Shown here: positions 9,158-23,189 of the stretch, piece by piece
Layout: each line of letters begins with the position of its first letter
How positions within the stretch are numbered: the first letter of the stretch is position 1
Assembly (NCBI GenBank): GCA_933228895.1
Contig: OW121851.1
Coordinates: 115,961,271-116,025,270 of the forward strand
DNA from: Platycnemis pennipes
Taxonomy: Eukaryota > Arthropoda > Insecta > Odonata > Platycnemididae
Length of the DNA: 64,000 nt
Direction: 5' to 3'
Made by a program: the position numbers and the translations under genes
Notes under the pieces: generated by a model
Databases searched by the model: none
The model's input: the letters and a program-made list of their open reading frames with translations, nothing else
Told to the model about the DNA's origin: nothing

Positions 9158-12100
9158 CTGTACTAATACAGCACCTGAAGGATCGTCCTCCTTAGTCTTT
9201 TTCCTCCTAGTACATGTGAATTCTCTGTCGCTATCGCCTGTGGAAAACATGCAGAATATTGCAATTATTCCCTGGGTCATGGGACCCACTGGGACTTTGA
9301 CCACTGTTGTTTTCGTCTTTTAATCTGAGGAAAACATTCCCAAAACTTTTTAAGCAAACGTTGACGGAGGGCGCTTTGTTTTTAATGTTTCTTTTGATAT
9401 TCCATGATTGCTTACGATATTTTCAGGGTGAATGAACCACAGTTGCAAAAGATTTTGGGATAAGACCGAGTTAAGTGGTTGTTTTTAAGTTTGGTATGAG
9501 TTTTACCCCAGCCTTCAATGTAAAAGTGAATTGTTGCTACCATGCAGCGATGGCGTTTTTTTTTACTGAAGTGTTTTTAAGTTTCCCATCGTGGTCAGAA
9601 TTGACATTATACAATCCTGTCATAAGTACCGTACCTGTAAGTACTTAAAATTTTGTTGGGAAATTTTTTATCCTTAAACACTATGGATTCGAAGATATCT
9701 TAACTCATTATTTTGTGGTCAAATAAGATAAATGCTTCTGTAAAACTCCAACACTACTTACAAATTAGGAGAAGTCAGAGGGAGTGGTTGCAGCAGATTT
9801 TTTAGGGTTGCTGGTGTTTTGAAAGACGCGATAAAAGGGAAGCGGTTGTGAGGGGAGAAGAAGAATGGGTAGTTTAGATAGAATGATGGCGGGTGGATTG
9901 TAAGCGGACATCTTATGAGAGAAAGCAATCGTGGGAAGAATTTACTATCTATCAATGCTTGACTTAACCGACAGAATACTAATGAATTCGTGTGAGGAAC
10001 GGAGTAATCCAGTTGGGAGCATATCTAATGCACAGTATCACTATTATCTATGTAGAGTGATGTTACCGCATCAATATGCCGTCATGTCGTTTATACCTTA
10101 GAAGTGATTTTAACTTGCCATCGAATTTTCCTGGATTTAACTGCATCTAAGTAGTTCCCGGTGAGCTTTTTATTAAGGATACTATCTGGTAGGGTGTGAT
10201 TCAGCTTCTAGCATCTATTACCATGGTGTAAATAATCTTATTCTAAGTAACTGCATTACTAATACAGTCACTTTATTTCTCCTTGGGAACACGGCAACTT
10301 TGCTTTTAATGCACTGTCTAGTTTTAAACTTGCATCGTGTGGGATGGGAACTGCTCTAGTTCTTCCTCCTCTCCAGGTTGAGGAAAGTAGCCTCTTTCGG
10401 CTTCAATATCGTTTCCCCAATCTACCAACACTTCTTGGTTTAGAAGTCTTATAATACAAAGCTTTTTTTAGATTTTTTTGTAGGCATGCGCTCAACTTCG
10501 TTCCGTCTCCTTTTGTAGTTTTCTGCTATTTCTGTTGTATGTTGTATTTCCAGTAATTGTTACCTGTTATCTTCATTTCTGATATGGTCTAACCGTCTAC
10601 AACATTTTGCCGACCTTAGGGCAGATTTTATAAAAATATTTGGTTACTTGCCGAAATACCAGCAAATGTTTGAAACAATTACTGTTTAGCGTTGTATGCA
10701 CAATAGGAGTTTCAATCAGAATTTCAAAATAAAGGTATATCAGAATCTGTTGTTGCTCGAGTCGCGTAGTGGTGGGTTTGGCCATTGAAAGATGAATACA
10801 CCGACACTAATTTAGGAACATCTTTATTCCGCCATGTCAGCAAACCGGAAGGACATACATGATTAGAAACAGGGACTGATAATGATAAGTGAACATCGAA
10901 TAATGAAATGCGTGCTGGCGAGGATATTGGAATACGTTATTTAAAGTGTAATACAACAGAATCTTCCATGGGCAGAGAGATGCCAAGCGGACCTGCTTAA
11001 TATTACCCATTGAAGCGCCGGTGACAAAATTTAGCATGGTTTATACGATTGGAAAATTTGTGTTTTTGGTTGTAATGGATGTTAAAAAGAAGAGTCGTAT
11101 CAATCAAACAATCAAGTGTCAAAACAATCGTAGGATTATTGACTGGTGAAGATGGATCTTGAGTTTTGCATCGGTAGAAAAAGGGCGTACGTGTGGAGTA
11201 CGTGTTCACAGGTATTCTCGTAGTAAGGAAAATGCAATTTCCGGGTTTATTTAGTTAATATTTTTAAAAGATTGGCGGAAATTGCAGTGATGTAACTTGA
11301 GAGATACGTTCGTCGCTTGTGGTGCAGTGGCCAATGATACGTCATGAGTGATTCCTCCCTTTCGCTCATTCTTTACCCCGTTCTCTCACCCCGGACGCTC
11401 CGAATACATCGTTTGAAGCGTTATATGTGCGTTGAGTCATGATATTGGGGCTGGGAGGGAGAGGGGTCGGTCAGAGAGTCAGCCTGACCGCTGGCTCGCA
11501 TGTGTCTCTGTGCGTGAGCGGCTGGCGTGCTGTGGACCAACAGCGGGTGGCCGATGCATTGTTTCCCTCGACTGATTTGGTGGCACGTGCGTTAGCCTGG
11601 TCGCTCGCTTGCTTTTGGGTGCTCTTTTTACGTAGCCACTGTGCATCCGCAACGCGCTCGGCAGGTTTTTTTTCATCCAGCAGTAGGTAACACGCTATCA
11701 TGCCGGTGCGTCCGACCACTGCGAATTGGGGTTGGCTAGGTTTGTGGACATCGATTGCTGCCGTGTTTACCGGGCCGTCGTGGCTTGAAGTTCGTGGAGT
11801 ATCTTTTCCAGCTTTGCTGTTAATAATCTCAGTATATTATTTGCTCTTGGACATCCATATGAAGTGCCATTGAAGATGAGCCTGCGGAAAAGAAAAGGGT
11901 TAATTCAATAAAATAAAAGGATAAATTCAAGAGATATCAGTTTTAAGAAATGGCAAGAGAGAACAAGATACGTAAGCGAGATAACCAGATAAAATCAAGC
12001 TCTATTCGAGCCTAGAGTTTTTTTTAACCGGTTAATATGTTGTCTCTGTATATTTATTGTTGTAAAAGATGCTTAGAATTTTAAATCGAAGGATTTTTGG

Positions 12101-12290
12101 CTGAGTAACTGAATTGCTATTGTAGATTCTGCTCTTGGCTCCTACGCGTAATGTTTTATATTTTGTCAAACTCAGAAGAAACTTGGTGCATGCTGTTTTA
12201 TAGGTTTCCGCGGCATTGGCTCCTTCGCCTGCATGTCTGATGAAGTTTTTAAGCGCTTTCGTGTCTTCATGTATAAACCTATTGTCGTCT
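9158..12290. other. AT-rich DNA with no supported gene
   Basis: The sequence is mostly AT-rich and unstructured. A more GC-rich island at about 11360-11770 has open frames on both strands without recognisable domains. I see no RNA gene or terminal repeat. Confidence 0.4.
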
Positions 12291-12299
12291 TAGTAGCTT

Positions 12300-12380
12300 C
12301 CTGCAACTCTCTCTAACCAATGAGCTTTGCGGGTGTGGGTTCAAATCTCGGTTGCACCGCGGGCGCTGAGCTTTTTTTAT
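12300..12380 (+). repeat. tRNA-like fragment / SINE head remnant
   Basis: The sequence contains a B-box-like GGTTCAAATC at 12338-12347, flanked by bases that can form a weak T-arm, then TTGCACCG and a run of seven T at 12372-12378 resembling a pol III terminator. No matching acceptor strand or clear A box is found upstream, so this is not an intact tRNA gene. A tRNA pseudogene or the remnant of a tRNA-derived SINE is most likely. Confidence 0.35.
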
Positions 12381-13430
12381 GCAATATGCCAGGTTAATTG
12401 GCATGTTCAGTTTTGTTGGGCGTGAACACAAAATCTAAGTCGTGGAAAAATTATTTTCTCCCCGCCTGTCCGGAAAATATACCGAATTTTACGTCTGATA
12501 AAGTTTCAATACCGAGAAAAATCTAGTTGATGGGGTTAAGGAAATTCCTGTTAACTTGCAGTGAGGTCGGTTAGAGAGTATTCTGAGTTAGGATTGTAAT
12601 TATTCGGAAGCAGATGAGTAGTGTTTTAACTTGTCATCTCAAAATATTGCTGGAGTTCCAATAGACCTCATAATCGTACTAATTTTATTGAATGCGTGAC
12701 AAATGTATGGGGTAATATCTGATCGGTATCATCATTTTTACTACCTCTCAATAGATTGCAATAGGTTTGATGCATTATCCAAGCTCTTGTAAGCTTTTTG
12801 GTAAACTTCTTCGTATTATTTCGTTCTTCAGGTCACCATTTTACCCGTCATACCTCTCTTCATTACTATGCTAAATTCCTTGTTTTGCCCTCCTCTTCCC
12901 TTCTAAACAAAATTCTCCCTTCATTAATGGCATTCAGTATCCCATCGTCTCAAGTCTCTCCTAATTTCTTCCACTTTATATCCTGTCTTAAAAATGTCAC
13001 TTCCTCTCATCAACCTCTTTCTCCACTATCTAGATCTCGTATTGATATCACGCCAGGTTCCACATTCATCTCTTTATTCCCCTTACAATTTAAAATCTAC
13101 TATTTCGTTCTGTTCCCCTGTGGATTCATGCGTTTAGGTAGAGCAAAATCATCCCGTTGTCAATATTATCGTGTACGTCTTCGCCCACTATGCAGACCAA
13201 GGAATGACTTTCTTTTTTTATTTTTTATCTGATTGCTTAAAAATATAAATAATATGCGCAAATAATTCTCCAACACTCTTTAGGTGAAAACATTCCTTAA
13301 AAAAAACACATTATATTCATAAGATATGCCGCCATATCGATAAAACAAGAACTGTGACGTCTGTGTTCTGGTATCTTACCATTGGATATGGAAGGACTTA
13401 TCGAAAAAATGGTACAAATGTTGCTTCATG

Positions 13431-13464
13431 CCGGGATTTATAACACTCGACCGGGATTTATAAG
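13431..13464. repeat. Short tandem duplication, 20-bp period
   Basis: CCGGGATTTATAA occurs at 13431-13443 and again at 13451-13463, giving two units of 20 bp that differ in the spacer (CACTCGA against GACCCGA). It lies in otherwise AT-rich DNA without a gene. Confidence 0.7.
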
Positions 13465-14492
13465 ACCCGAAAAACTGATTTCCAATGCAACGAAAATGAT
13501 CCAGAAATGAGGAATATTGATCGATGTCGAAATATATCGCTTGTCCATGATTATCATAAGACTGCCTGAAAGTTTATTTTTAAAGGAAAAAACACGATTT
13601 TGCGCTAATTTTTCATTTTATAAAACACTAGATCCGAAATTGACGATAAGTTGTGTACGACAGTGGAATATTTTCACTAAAATAAAAATTTCGGTCACAG
13701 AACCTATGGTTCCACCTCTTCTACATACTTTCATGTTCAGCTTGACGCTCTTTTTAACCTAGTATTATTTTAGCCTTAATGTGATGAACCCACACCTCCT
13801 CTGCAGTGCGCCCGCTTGCGATTGTAATCCATTGATTAAACAATTCTCCGGACGAATAATCGGTAAATACGAGGGCGAGTGCGAGGCGAGCAACTGGGAG
13901 AAGTAGTGTCAGCTGTAGATGGAGAAGAAGATAGAGAGGGAAGATTGATAGGGATGTCGGGATGTGAAGTTGAAGGAGTTGAAGGGGCGAAATATTCTCA
14001 AGGGTGTCGGGGCGGAAGAGGCGGCGGCAGTCCCTATAGTGGTGGCTTGGGAGGCGATTAGAAGCCGAAGCGGGGGCGGTGCCCCTTACCACTGTTAGGG
14101 ACCACGAGGCACTCAAGTGTGTAGGGGTGGAGCGGCCGTTTCGGGTCCCCATTGGTGGAGAAAGGTGATTCCTCGGGAACGATTGGAAAATCTACGAGAG
14201 GAAAAAATCGGTCGTGCGCTGTTGATCTGGCGAATCGACTGCGAGCGAAGGAGCTGTTGAAAGCTGCTGGAAACCATTTGCCTGGACACTTCCATGGTTG
14301 TGCATTCGCATGGCAATCCGAAAATTGTGTACTAGAAATAAACAATTTTTAACGAGTTATTGAATAAGGTTCTGGAGTTATTGGCATGATTGATTAAGTC
14401 AGCTAACAAACAAATTATTCCTCAATGAAGGAGACAGTAAGTAATAGCTAAACAGAGGAGTTAATACGAGTAAATTAATCATGGTACCCCAC

Positions 14493-14551
14493 ATTTTTTT
14501 CTATCCACGAACACTCGTTACTATTTTTTCTATCCACGATTACTCGTGTCG
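14493..14551. repeat. Short tandem duplication, 29-bp period
   Basis: The block TTTTTTCTATCCACGA followed by (A/T)(C/T)ACTCGT occurs twice, with CTATCCACGA at 14501 and 14530. The two units differ at a few positions. It is a local duplication in non-coding sequence. Confidence 0.75.
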
Positions 14552-15134
14552 TCCGCGGATGTTTAGTTAGTGGAAAAACATTTTTGTTTGTTACTCAAAA
14601 GAGAGAAGGGGAAGTTTCGCAGCGATGGCTCAACAAGCATTTGTATAGACACTTAAAAAAATCAGGTAATTAGCAACCAGGCGTCAGGAAATGAATGACA
14701 TTGTTTACGTTAATTACCGTGAAAGATTGTGTGGACTTCAAGAGACGAGGGAAGAAGAGGGGGAGAAATCGTTGCTTGGCACGATAGTCGCAAACAGGAA
14801 GGCGGAGCTAATAGCTAATAGAAGAAAGGAAAGAAAAGGGGAGGGGAGAAAAAGGAGAAGAAGAGTTTCTGGACTGATATTAGGAGTGGATAGAGATTTG
14901 CTAAAGCCTGTTAAAATGTTGGACAATGGCAATGGATTTGTGCGGGAATGGTAATGGAATAAGTTTTTAGATTTTCTCATAGCTGATGTAATATAGCTTC
15001 ATCAAACCCTATACTTAGTTCTAAGACATGTTCTTAATTCTGCATCCATAAACTTAAACGCGTTAAGGTGATATTATAGGAGGAAACAATGTGCCTAAAA
15101 CTGAAAGAATGTATCTTTAGGTAAAATCAACACC

Positions 15135-15210
15135 AGTTACTTTGTAAAGTCCCACAATTTATTAAACTTTGTACTACCGGTTTTACCACTTACTGCATCG
15201 TCAGTTACAC
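15135..15210 (-). mobile_element. Terminal-repeat motif C (degenerate)
   Basis: The minus strand reads CTGACGA (15204-15198), T, a degenerate stem region, AAAAC (15184-15180), then CGGTAGTACAAAGTTTAATA. The first box fits the hammerhead core because its fifth position is variable, but the GAAAC box has lost its G. The spacing from AAAAC to GTA is the same as in motif A. TACAAAGTTTA is also found downstream of motif A, supporting one family. Confidence 0.45.
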
Positions 15211-15799
15211 TAAAATCATGCATTGTGTATTTTGTATTTTGAAATTTAATTACCTTAATTGCCTTTAAAGTGAACTGAATGCGGAAATATTTTGCAGTGA
15301 AAAATATCCGGGCAACAGTCGGTTATCTAATTTAAGTGTCCATATTATGTGAAATTCACTACTGAATAGGCATGAATTATGTTGAAATTTCTTGAGGCAT
15401 TATAGTGTTAAGTTAAAATTTTTGAATGTGACTCGGTAATTGCTCAAGATGGCTATGCCATTACACTTCACACAAAATTAATGTATGTATTTCAGTCCTT
15501 AGATTAGGGTGAACTCATATTTTCCTTCGCGACTCCATTAAGCTTCGGCGATTTCTGTCCGATGGCATCAGCAGGTAGTCAAAAAAACCTTGGATGCTAG
15601 GCACACCATGGTCGGGCATATAATCCATAATCCGGGTAATAATCCATAAATACCTAGACGTTTTTAATGGCCGTTTGTTCGTATCCTTCACCCACATTTC
15701 AACGGCGCTTGCGAACGTATGGAAGTATGCGTTCGAGGAATAGAGAAAAATGCGGCGAGGCGGAGAGATCATGCAGTTAATTCGTTCTCCTCCGATCCC

Positions 15800-15960
15800 A
15801 GGGTGAAATGACGAAGTGGGGTGGGAGGAACTTTGTAGAGGAGGAGTTCAGTTGGGGTGTGGGGGGTGGAGACCCTTTTGGGAAGGGTCGGAAAGACTCT
15901 AGCGGTCGTCTCGGGTGGGGCGAGAGAGGTTTGGAGTGAGCAGTGCGATGAGTTGAAGAC
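15800..15960. other. G-rich stretch
   Basis: The plus strand is G-rich with several GGGG runs. Open frames over 15769-16270 on both strands show no domain or splice context that I recognise, so they are not called as genes. Confidence 0.4.
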
Positions 15961-16449
15961 GTTTGGAGTCTGTCTGAGTGGCGTAGTGAAAAGACGTTCT
16001 ATGAAGTTGGCTTGCATCGCCAGTGTCTCATCGCTGCGCGAGAAGTGCTCGGACTCCCTTCTTTTTTGCTCGCCTCTCGAAATTTCCGTCACTTTATCAC
16101 AGCCGTCTGGAGAAGTCATTTTTTCGATATCGTACATGTCCGCCTGCCCCGCTTCTTCTTCCGTCTATCACTGCCCATTCATGTCGAGATTAAAAGTCCT
16201 ATTTCCTATCTTTTTCGATTGTTTAGTATCAAATTTATGGACTTTTGCAGCAACTTATTTCATATTCTAGGAGTTTGCGAAATTAATTATGTATTCTTTA
16301 TGGCATCCCTCCAGTATCTCATACTTACTACCTTTTTCGTGTATTTGGCCTTGTGGCAAATCGTTATCTGTATCTCAGTATCAATGTATTCATTTATTCA
16401 TAAAATTGAATGTCATGTTTCTTTTTGTTTCCTCTTTTCCACTTACTGA

Positions 16450-19400
16450 ATTCATATCTTGATAAAATGTAGGTGATTTAGATTTAATCTGCTTAGCGCT
16501 TCATATTTTCAGTGCTCTTGTGTTACGTTATTACTTGCCCCTCAGTATCGACTTTCCGTTGAATTTTATCGCGATGTTTTCTTATTTACACTCAGGTCAG
16601 CATTCCTGAATATATTTGTACGTTTAAGGTTCCTTTTGCTTCATATTTCCTAGTATTCTGAGTTGAATTAAAATCTGAAACTCAATATAATTTTTCAGTG
16701 AAATATTTTTGCATATTTCATACAATGCACTTATCTCTGTGCATATTGTTGTTGTGTAACTATCTTTGGAGGTAGTTGTAGAATTAACGCATGTAATACT
16801 TTTAATATCAGTAGTTGAAAAATATTTAGTCGTCCTCTCATTAACTTCTTGCCAGACAGAACGCGAATGGAAATGCCAATAATATGCGAAAAATATTGAT
16901 TTTATCCCTATTTCAGATTGATTATTTTCTCCTTATCATTTAACGTTATGCTCAGAACTTGTCGTTGTTGAATTTATTTCCTTTTAACGTCAAGAAATTT
17001 ACTAATTTTGAAAGTCATCAACTTGTTAAATTCATTACATTAATTTATGCAAACTATGTAAACTATAAGTATTCGGCCATGATGTTATTAGGTTAACTAC
17101 GCGCTATTTGCAAATAAACTGTAATTTATATTTTATTAATACTGAAAATGTGTGCTCTTCGAATTATCAGTCTCATTCGCAGGTGGAAAGTTATTTTCCA
17201 ATTCAACTTTTAATATTATTTTTTACCGTAATGATAGCCTATGCGTTGCCTTTTAACAATTTTTGAAAATATTGTCTTCATTATAGAAGAAATATATACG
17301 CGAATATATTTTCGTTTATGGTTGTCATTTGGAAAATAGTATGTGATATTTTAAACTTGATATGCCCTCTACCGTTTTTTGAAGATTGAATTTTCTCGCT
17401 TCCTTCTACAATCGTTAACTAACCCATCTTCGCACCGCCCATCAAAAACATTTATTTGCCGAATATACTGACTAGTGTGTTGATTCATGACGATTTTTAT
17501 GAAGTAGGCTGCAGTTAGTCGGGCTAGAAGGGAGGAATGGCATAGACGCATCATTTTGTGTGGATGGATCGATTGAAAGGTTTCTCTCTCTGTCTGCCTT
17601 CCCTCTCACACCTGTCTCCCTCTCGGTCTCCTTCTCACAGTCGCTTGAAGTATGTTGGCATTGAGGCTCTGAATATTTCCCTCCCGGATAAAAGTGGTTA
17701 GAATATTCTCTTTTTTCCAGCGGGGGTCTCGTTGTACATGATCGCGTATCGGATTAAATTTTGTCGAGGGTGCCTGCCAGTGGAGGGGAGGATTTTGATG
17801 GCTCTGGGAAATGAAGTGCGATGACGAGGCACTAGACTCGAAAGCGTGGTCTTCGCGTCGGGCGCCGGAGGTACGAAATCGTCTTAAGAAACGCTCCGGG
17901 AATCACTCGCGGGAGAACACGCGAAGGGGTTTAAATACTCGTCGAGGAGTGCCGCTGAGCTCCTCGTAATGGTGGATCACGAACATTCGAAACTCGATTT
18001 GCGGCTGCAAATAATTGTCTGCTTATTCTTTAACAGCGACTTTGTGAGCATTTTAATAAGGTTTTTGTCCATGGTATTATACATTATATTCCTCTCAAGT
18101 GTTTGTTGGGGGGTACCTTCCGAAATGAATCATCGGTTTTTTTCTGGAAAAATCCTTTGGAAGGATATCGTTCGTAATACGATTTCCCACTTGATTATAT
18201 ATTTTTGATTCGTTTCCTGGGTGATTACGATGACTGTGATCTTTTATTTGTTCAGTGGTTTGATTCGTTTTGCATTTCTATGGCATGTTTTGCATAAGGA
18301 ATAGTCACTATTATTTTATCATTGAAATTAAAATAGTTTTGTTTATTAGCTAATTGTGGATTTTCGTAGTTAGTGGGAAACCCAACGTGTTGGTTTTGGC
18401 GACTGCGACGTCATTTCGCTAGGATGATACGTGTTTCCATTAGCTTATAGACTGTATTTATGGATATGGTATTTATAAATTGTTGTTATCCCTACCGAAA
18501 TTATTGAATTCCTGAATTTTTTTATAGCGTTGATGACAGATTTGCTCGGAAGTCGTAAAATTTGCTAAATTAGCTACCTACCTTTAGTCTTCTAAATAAT
18601 TCATTTTATTCACAAGGTATAGTTGAGATCTGAAATTGCGCGGGGAAAATTCATAATATTTTGTTTATAGCCCACAAGTGGGGATTGTGAGAGCCGCCGT
18701 GAAATAATATTGCTGTAGAATCAAGAAATCTAGGCAAGTAGCCATTGTTTCATTTTATTGTTTTTCAAAATATATTTAAGGAAGTGTAGGTGACTTAATC
18801 AGTGGCCTACTGATATTTCCTTGTTCTTTCAATGGAATTCATATTCTTCCAATAGTCAGTAGCAGTATGAAGTAGGTAATGAATGAATAAAAAAAGCAAT
18901 GTATTTACATTTGCCTTGTTAATTGAAAAAATATTTTAACTTACTAATTTTTCTGTGTGTATTCTAGATCTGTGACTTTGCTTTGTGAAGCTATGGGAAT
19001 AGCTTTGATTCTATATATTCATAATATTTTTTTCCTAAAAATTAACTCTGTTGTCAAATATTATCTCCAGCTAGGTGCTAGAGAAATAGAGAAAAATAAA
19101 TATCCATTCAAACGTCGAGACTTCAGTGGTCAGCGGTCGTATTTTTACATTTCAATCGAAACCTGTTCTCAAAATGAGTGTTGGTAAACGGAAAATTATT
19201 CGTCTATGTTTTGTTCGAGCTGAAGACATTAGTGCAGCGCCTATGACCTGTAGCGTTGCATAAGGAGGCATTGCGTTTCGAAGAATACTCAGAATAACCT
19301 CCATTGCTTGTGGTGCTCTACGATATGGAGTTTTTGGGATGGAATGTCATTTTATCGTCGGGAGTGAGCGTGTTGCATCTATCACACGAGTTTATCTTGG

Positions 19401-19600
19401 CGCGATGAATATAGTCGCCAGTGGGGCATTTCATGCTGCCAATTCTCTCCGCGGTATCATTGGGCGATCGTCCCCCCTTCCAGTTTTCGTTCACCGGATC
19501 GCTTCGTGGTTCCACTTTCGTTGTGGCACCTTTCCAGGCGAGTTGGTTCGTTGTTTTCGAAAGCGCGGGCATAGATGCCGTCCCGGCGTGCTATGCTAAT
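16450..19600. other. AT-rich DNA with a small CpG-rich patch
   Basis: Mostly AT-rich and featureless. A C/T-rich tract lies at 17575-17640 and a CpG-rich patch at about 17810-17965. The patch contains GAGGAG and CTCCTC as a 6-bp inverted repeat near 17945-17966 and a TTTAAATA box just upstream. It is weakly promoter-like but no gene follows that I can recognise. Confidence 0.3.
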
Positions 19601-19742
19601 CAGGAGCTGAATGCATAACGGACTCGCTAGGGTTTTTTGGGATTCGAACTCGATGAGGCCGCCATCCAGCTGTTATTTAAGGAAAACTCTGGTGTTATTC
19701 CAGCCCAGAACTTTGTCACGCGAGAGGCACTTCTATAGCGGG

Positions 19743-19759
19743 TCTCTCTCTCTCTCTGT
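19743..19759. repeat. (TC)n microsatellite
   Basis: A run of about eight TC dinucleotides on the plus strand within a GC-richer stretch (19600-20020) that has no supported gene. Confidence 0.8.
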
Positions 19760-20229
19760 TCGATGAGCAGGAGCAGCAAGGGGGCGCGGGCTTTTGTTGT
19801 TTTTTTGCATCGGGCCCGCGAGGACGGGGTGGTCCCAGAAGTTTTTCGGCCGAGCGGTTTTCAGCGTCACCGCGTCGCTAGAATTTATTAACTGTCGCAA
19901 TTTTTTATTTCTCCCGCTCGTCAGTTAGTCCATTTCGAACGCGGCGAATTACTTTTGAATATTTCGCGCGATAATGGATTGGCGTATCGCCGTATCTCAA
20001 AAGTCTCCGGAATTTTTACAGCTGCGGTAACCTTGTGTGTGGGGCGTTTTTATTTTCTCGTTTACAGTCATTTTGCATAAACATGCCATCCGCGGTGTCC
20101 CCACCTCTCTCTCACTCTTCTGGCGCTCGGAGGAAATAAAAAGGCAGCCCGAGCGTTTTGTTTATAAAAATGTTGTTCGATCCCCTTGTTATTGTTTCCT
20201 CTCGAGTAATCACTTAGGTTAGAATAATG

Positions 20230-22540
20230 CCGAGAATCCGTGAAAACGTCAGGAGGAAGTCCTGTCGCCCGGTTGTGGGAAGGGAACGAAAGTATTTTCG
20301 AGAGCGTTTTTGGAGCAGTGTGACAGAGCCTTGCCCTTTTATGCGGCTTCTCTCTTGTTTTTAATGCCGGGATGTCGTTTAAGAGTCACAAAACAACATG
20401 CGGAAAACATATTTTGTATTCTGTGCCATATCTAAATTAACGTGCTCGATTGAGCAATTCGTTAGGTATCAGGAATATTAACTACTTATTTTTTCTCCCC
20501 CCTTAGGTTGTTTCTGAAATTCTCCGTACAATTGAATATTTCGATTCTTAATTGCTCTTCAGTCATTGAACATTTTTCGCTGAAGTAGCCTCTGATCGAG
20601 CCCGACTCGATACCATGACTTTTGGTAACATAATTGGACACTAATTAATATACAACCTGTAATTATCTTTCAAAATTTCATTTTTTATCGCATTGTTATT
20701 TTTTCCACACCTTAGTGTTTATTTAGTTCGCGAAAACCTTTGAATATCTTAGTCTTGGCTCTCTCGAAGTTTGTCCCATTTAATGTTTTATGTAGGGTGT
20801 ACTGAATTAGCAACAACATGCCGCTGGTGGTGATTTATTCATTTATACTTACTCATTATTGAATGGCAGATGATTTTTATGAAATAAAATGTCCAAAATT
20901 TCTTCGCGATTGAACAACATATGGACAGCCAATCATTTATAGTCAAGAGATATAAAACCAGATTAAAGCCACATTAATTTCATTGAATTAAAAATTTGTT
21001 TCTGGTGGAATAAAAGACTAATGCATCTAATTTGAGGCTAATTAGTATGCCTAATTATTTCTAGCCCTAACGCCTTATATTGATAATAGTAAACTTAAAA
21101 GCATACGCGAATACTTTATTCGCTTCCAATATATTTATTTTTATTATTAATCGCCAAATAAATCGGTATATTAAAAGGAAGTGGTATAGTCGAGTTTACA
21201 GGCATCAATATGTGTGAAATGGGGTAGCAGCATGACAAATATTTTAACCAATACCCGATTTTCAGTTTGGGTATTGTAAAATAGAAGAAAACCTTTTATG
21301 AAAATGTGTTATTTGATTATACATGGAGCTCACATTTTGGATCTAGTAGGAGCCTTTCTAAGCTTCCCGTCATTCTAGGTTTTTGCAAAGTTTTCTGAAA
21401 TTTTCAAGCCTTCTGTGGTCCTTATTTTCCTGCTTGGGAGTCGAGCAGAGAATACGGTGGACGCTGTCCAACCAATAGTACCGTCAACTGTGTATCCTGT
21501 AATTTATTCATTGGTTAACCCTCGGCTGATTTGGTTGCTTTAATTTCCCCGCTCAATATAGTCAAACCGACGTAGCTGTAATTTTCGCTCTTTCGAAGAC
21601 AGTCGTGAATATTTCTCGTTTATTTTTTTCCGCAACAGTTTACATGCATCCCCGGTCCTTGACTACAACTTTAGCTTCTAAATGTTTTCCGTCAAAGAAA
21701 TTTGCAAGTTGTGTGCCGAAAGTTGGAACTACAATCTGTTTTATGTTAATGATTTTTTTAGACTTTGTACGTGTGAAAGAAGTTGTGATTCAACCTGTTA
21801 GATCTGGTCATAGTGAAAGGAAAATACTAATGTTATGCTTTTGCTATCGTATTTCTACCCGAGATGCCTACATGTGTACGAATTACAGCATATTATAAAT
21901 ATCTGAGTTTTATTTTACAATAAAAACAAAAGTAGGAACGCTGTTACTGTTTCTAGATGAAAAAGATTTCACCAGGTGCTTTTTAGATTTATTTTGTATT
22001 TATCGTTTTGTGTGTTGTGATATTTCTTAAATTCAGCGCCATCATAGTTGTCTCGCAAAGTGTACTGGTGTTCTTCGTAGTTTGCACCAAACAGTGTGAT
22101 GCGGTATGGCTTTCGTCGGCGAATAGCGAACGGGATGAAAAATATGTATGACTTCCATCTGAGTTGTGAAAGTGCTTTGCCCGAATGCAGTGTTTGCAAG
22201 CGGATGAAGTGGTTTATAAGCGTGTAAACAGTTGAAATGATGAAATGAGAGAAGTGTGACCTACGTTATGAACGTGACCCACAGTATTGAAAAATATTTA
22301 GCGAGCGGTTTTTGCAGGGGAATTGGCTTCGTCCTGTCATTTTCTCTCGTAATTGCCAAGTGAGGGGAAAAGGAAAGTGTGCGGAAAAATGATTTCGGCT
22401 GTGGAACAATGATTCTTATGACTCAAATGCAAGTATTTTGTCACGTCCCTCGTCGTAGGCATGAATACCTTTCCAGTTTATTCATATTATGCTTTGCTAA
22501 AACTCATGTCCCTGACTTCATTAGTGTTAATCGAAATTGC
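20230..22540. other. AT-rich DNA with no recognisable feature
   Basis: Both strands were read without finding a gene, RNA gene or terminal repeat that could be supported. Confidence 0.4.
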
Positions 22541-22547
22541 CATCATC

Positions 22548-23045
22548 ATCAGTCAACAATCCTTAGATAGTATAGGTTTAGCACTGTTCTTTTCTAAGGT
22601 TTTCAGAGAACCTCCTTTTTCCCCCTTTCTTCTTAGGACTTCTTCGTTAGTCACTCTATCTATCCATTTTATCTTCATCATTTTTCTCTAGACCTTCACT
22701 TTCTTCTGCACCATAATTCGAATATTTCCAGCCCTGATTTTTTGCTGCTGTTATCTTCCATGCCTCCTTTTCATAAAGAAGCGTTCTCCAGATGGATGTT
22801 CTGATGAATTTTTACTGTACTTCTATGCATGAATTTCCAGATGCAAGTATAGATTTCCCTCTTCACGTGGGCTATTCTACTGGCTATTTATTTCTTGCTT
22901 CGTACTTAGCTGATTACTCAGCTTCCCAGTTGACAAAACTCTTTCAACTCCTCAAGTTTTGCTTTTTTTAGTTTAACGATGGTCTTGGCCTATTCCCCTA
23001 CTGCATACCAATACCTTGGTTTTCTTCCTATATTTATTCGAAATA
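22548..23045 (-). mobile_element. Decayed non-LTR retrotransposon fragment, 3' end
   Basis: Minus-strand reading, in order, gives KYRKKTKVLVCSRG (near 23035-22990), KLKKAKLEELKEFCQLGS (near 22985-22930), and MMKIKWIDRVTNEEVLRR (near 22685-22632). These align in order with KKKTKILVCGREK, KIRGVKLEQVENFTYLGG and MLKIKWTDKVRNEEVHRR of the copy at 40.2-41.3 kb. Between them frames are broken. The minus-strand end reads AAGGATTGTTGACTGATGATGATGG, matching the 3' tails of the other two copies. It is 5' truncated just after the catalytic YADD-type region and is non-functional. Confidence 0.8.
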
Positions 23046-23189
23046 AAAATCATAATAATGATTATGAGAAAAGGCACCCGAAAATAATTCACGCGTCCAG
23101 GGTTTATTACCAAAAGGTCGTCTCGTTACATGTATGTACACATTCTCACACCGTTTAACTGCTCACTACCCAATGGAGCATAAATCAGA

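Noticed and set aside
10490..10610. Possible further non-LTR remnant on the minus strand (AENYKRRR-like reading)
   Set aside because: Similarity to the 25.4-kb fragment is limited to a few residues and the order of motifs does not fit.
12790..13230. 144-codon plus-strand frame in C/T-rich DNA, checked as another antisense LINE shadow
   Set aside because: Minus-strand readings did not give recognisable reverse transcriptase motifs.
19640..19680. Minus-strand GAGTTCGAATCCC resembling a tRNA B box
   Set aside because: The flanking bases do not form a T-arm or acceptor stem and no A box is present.
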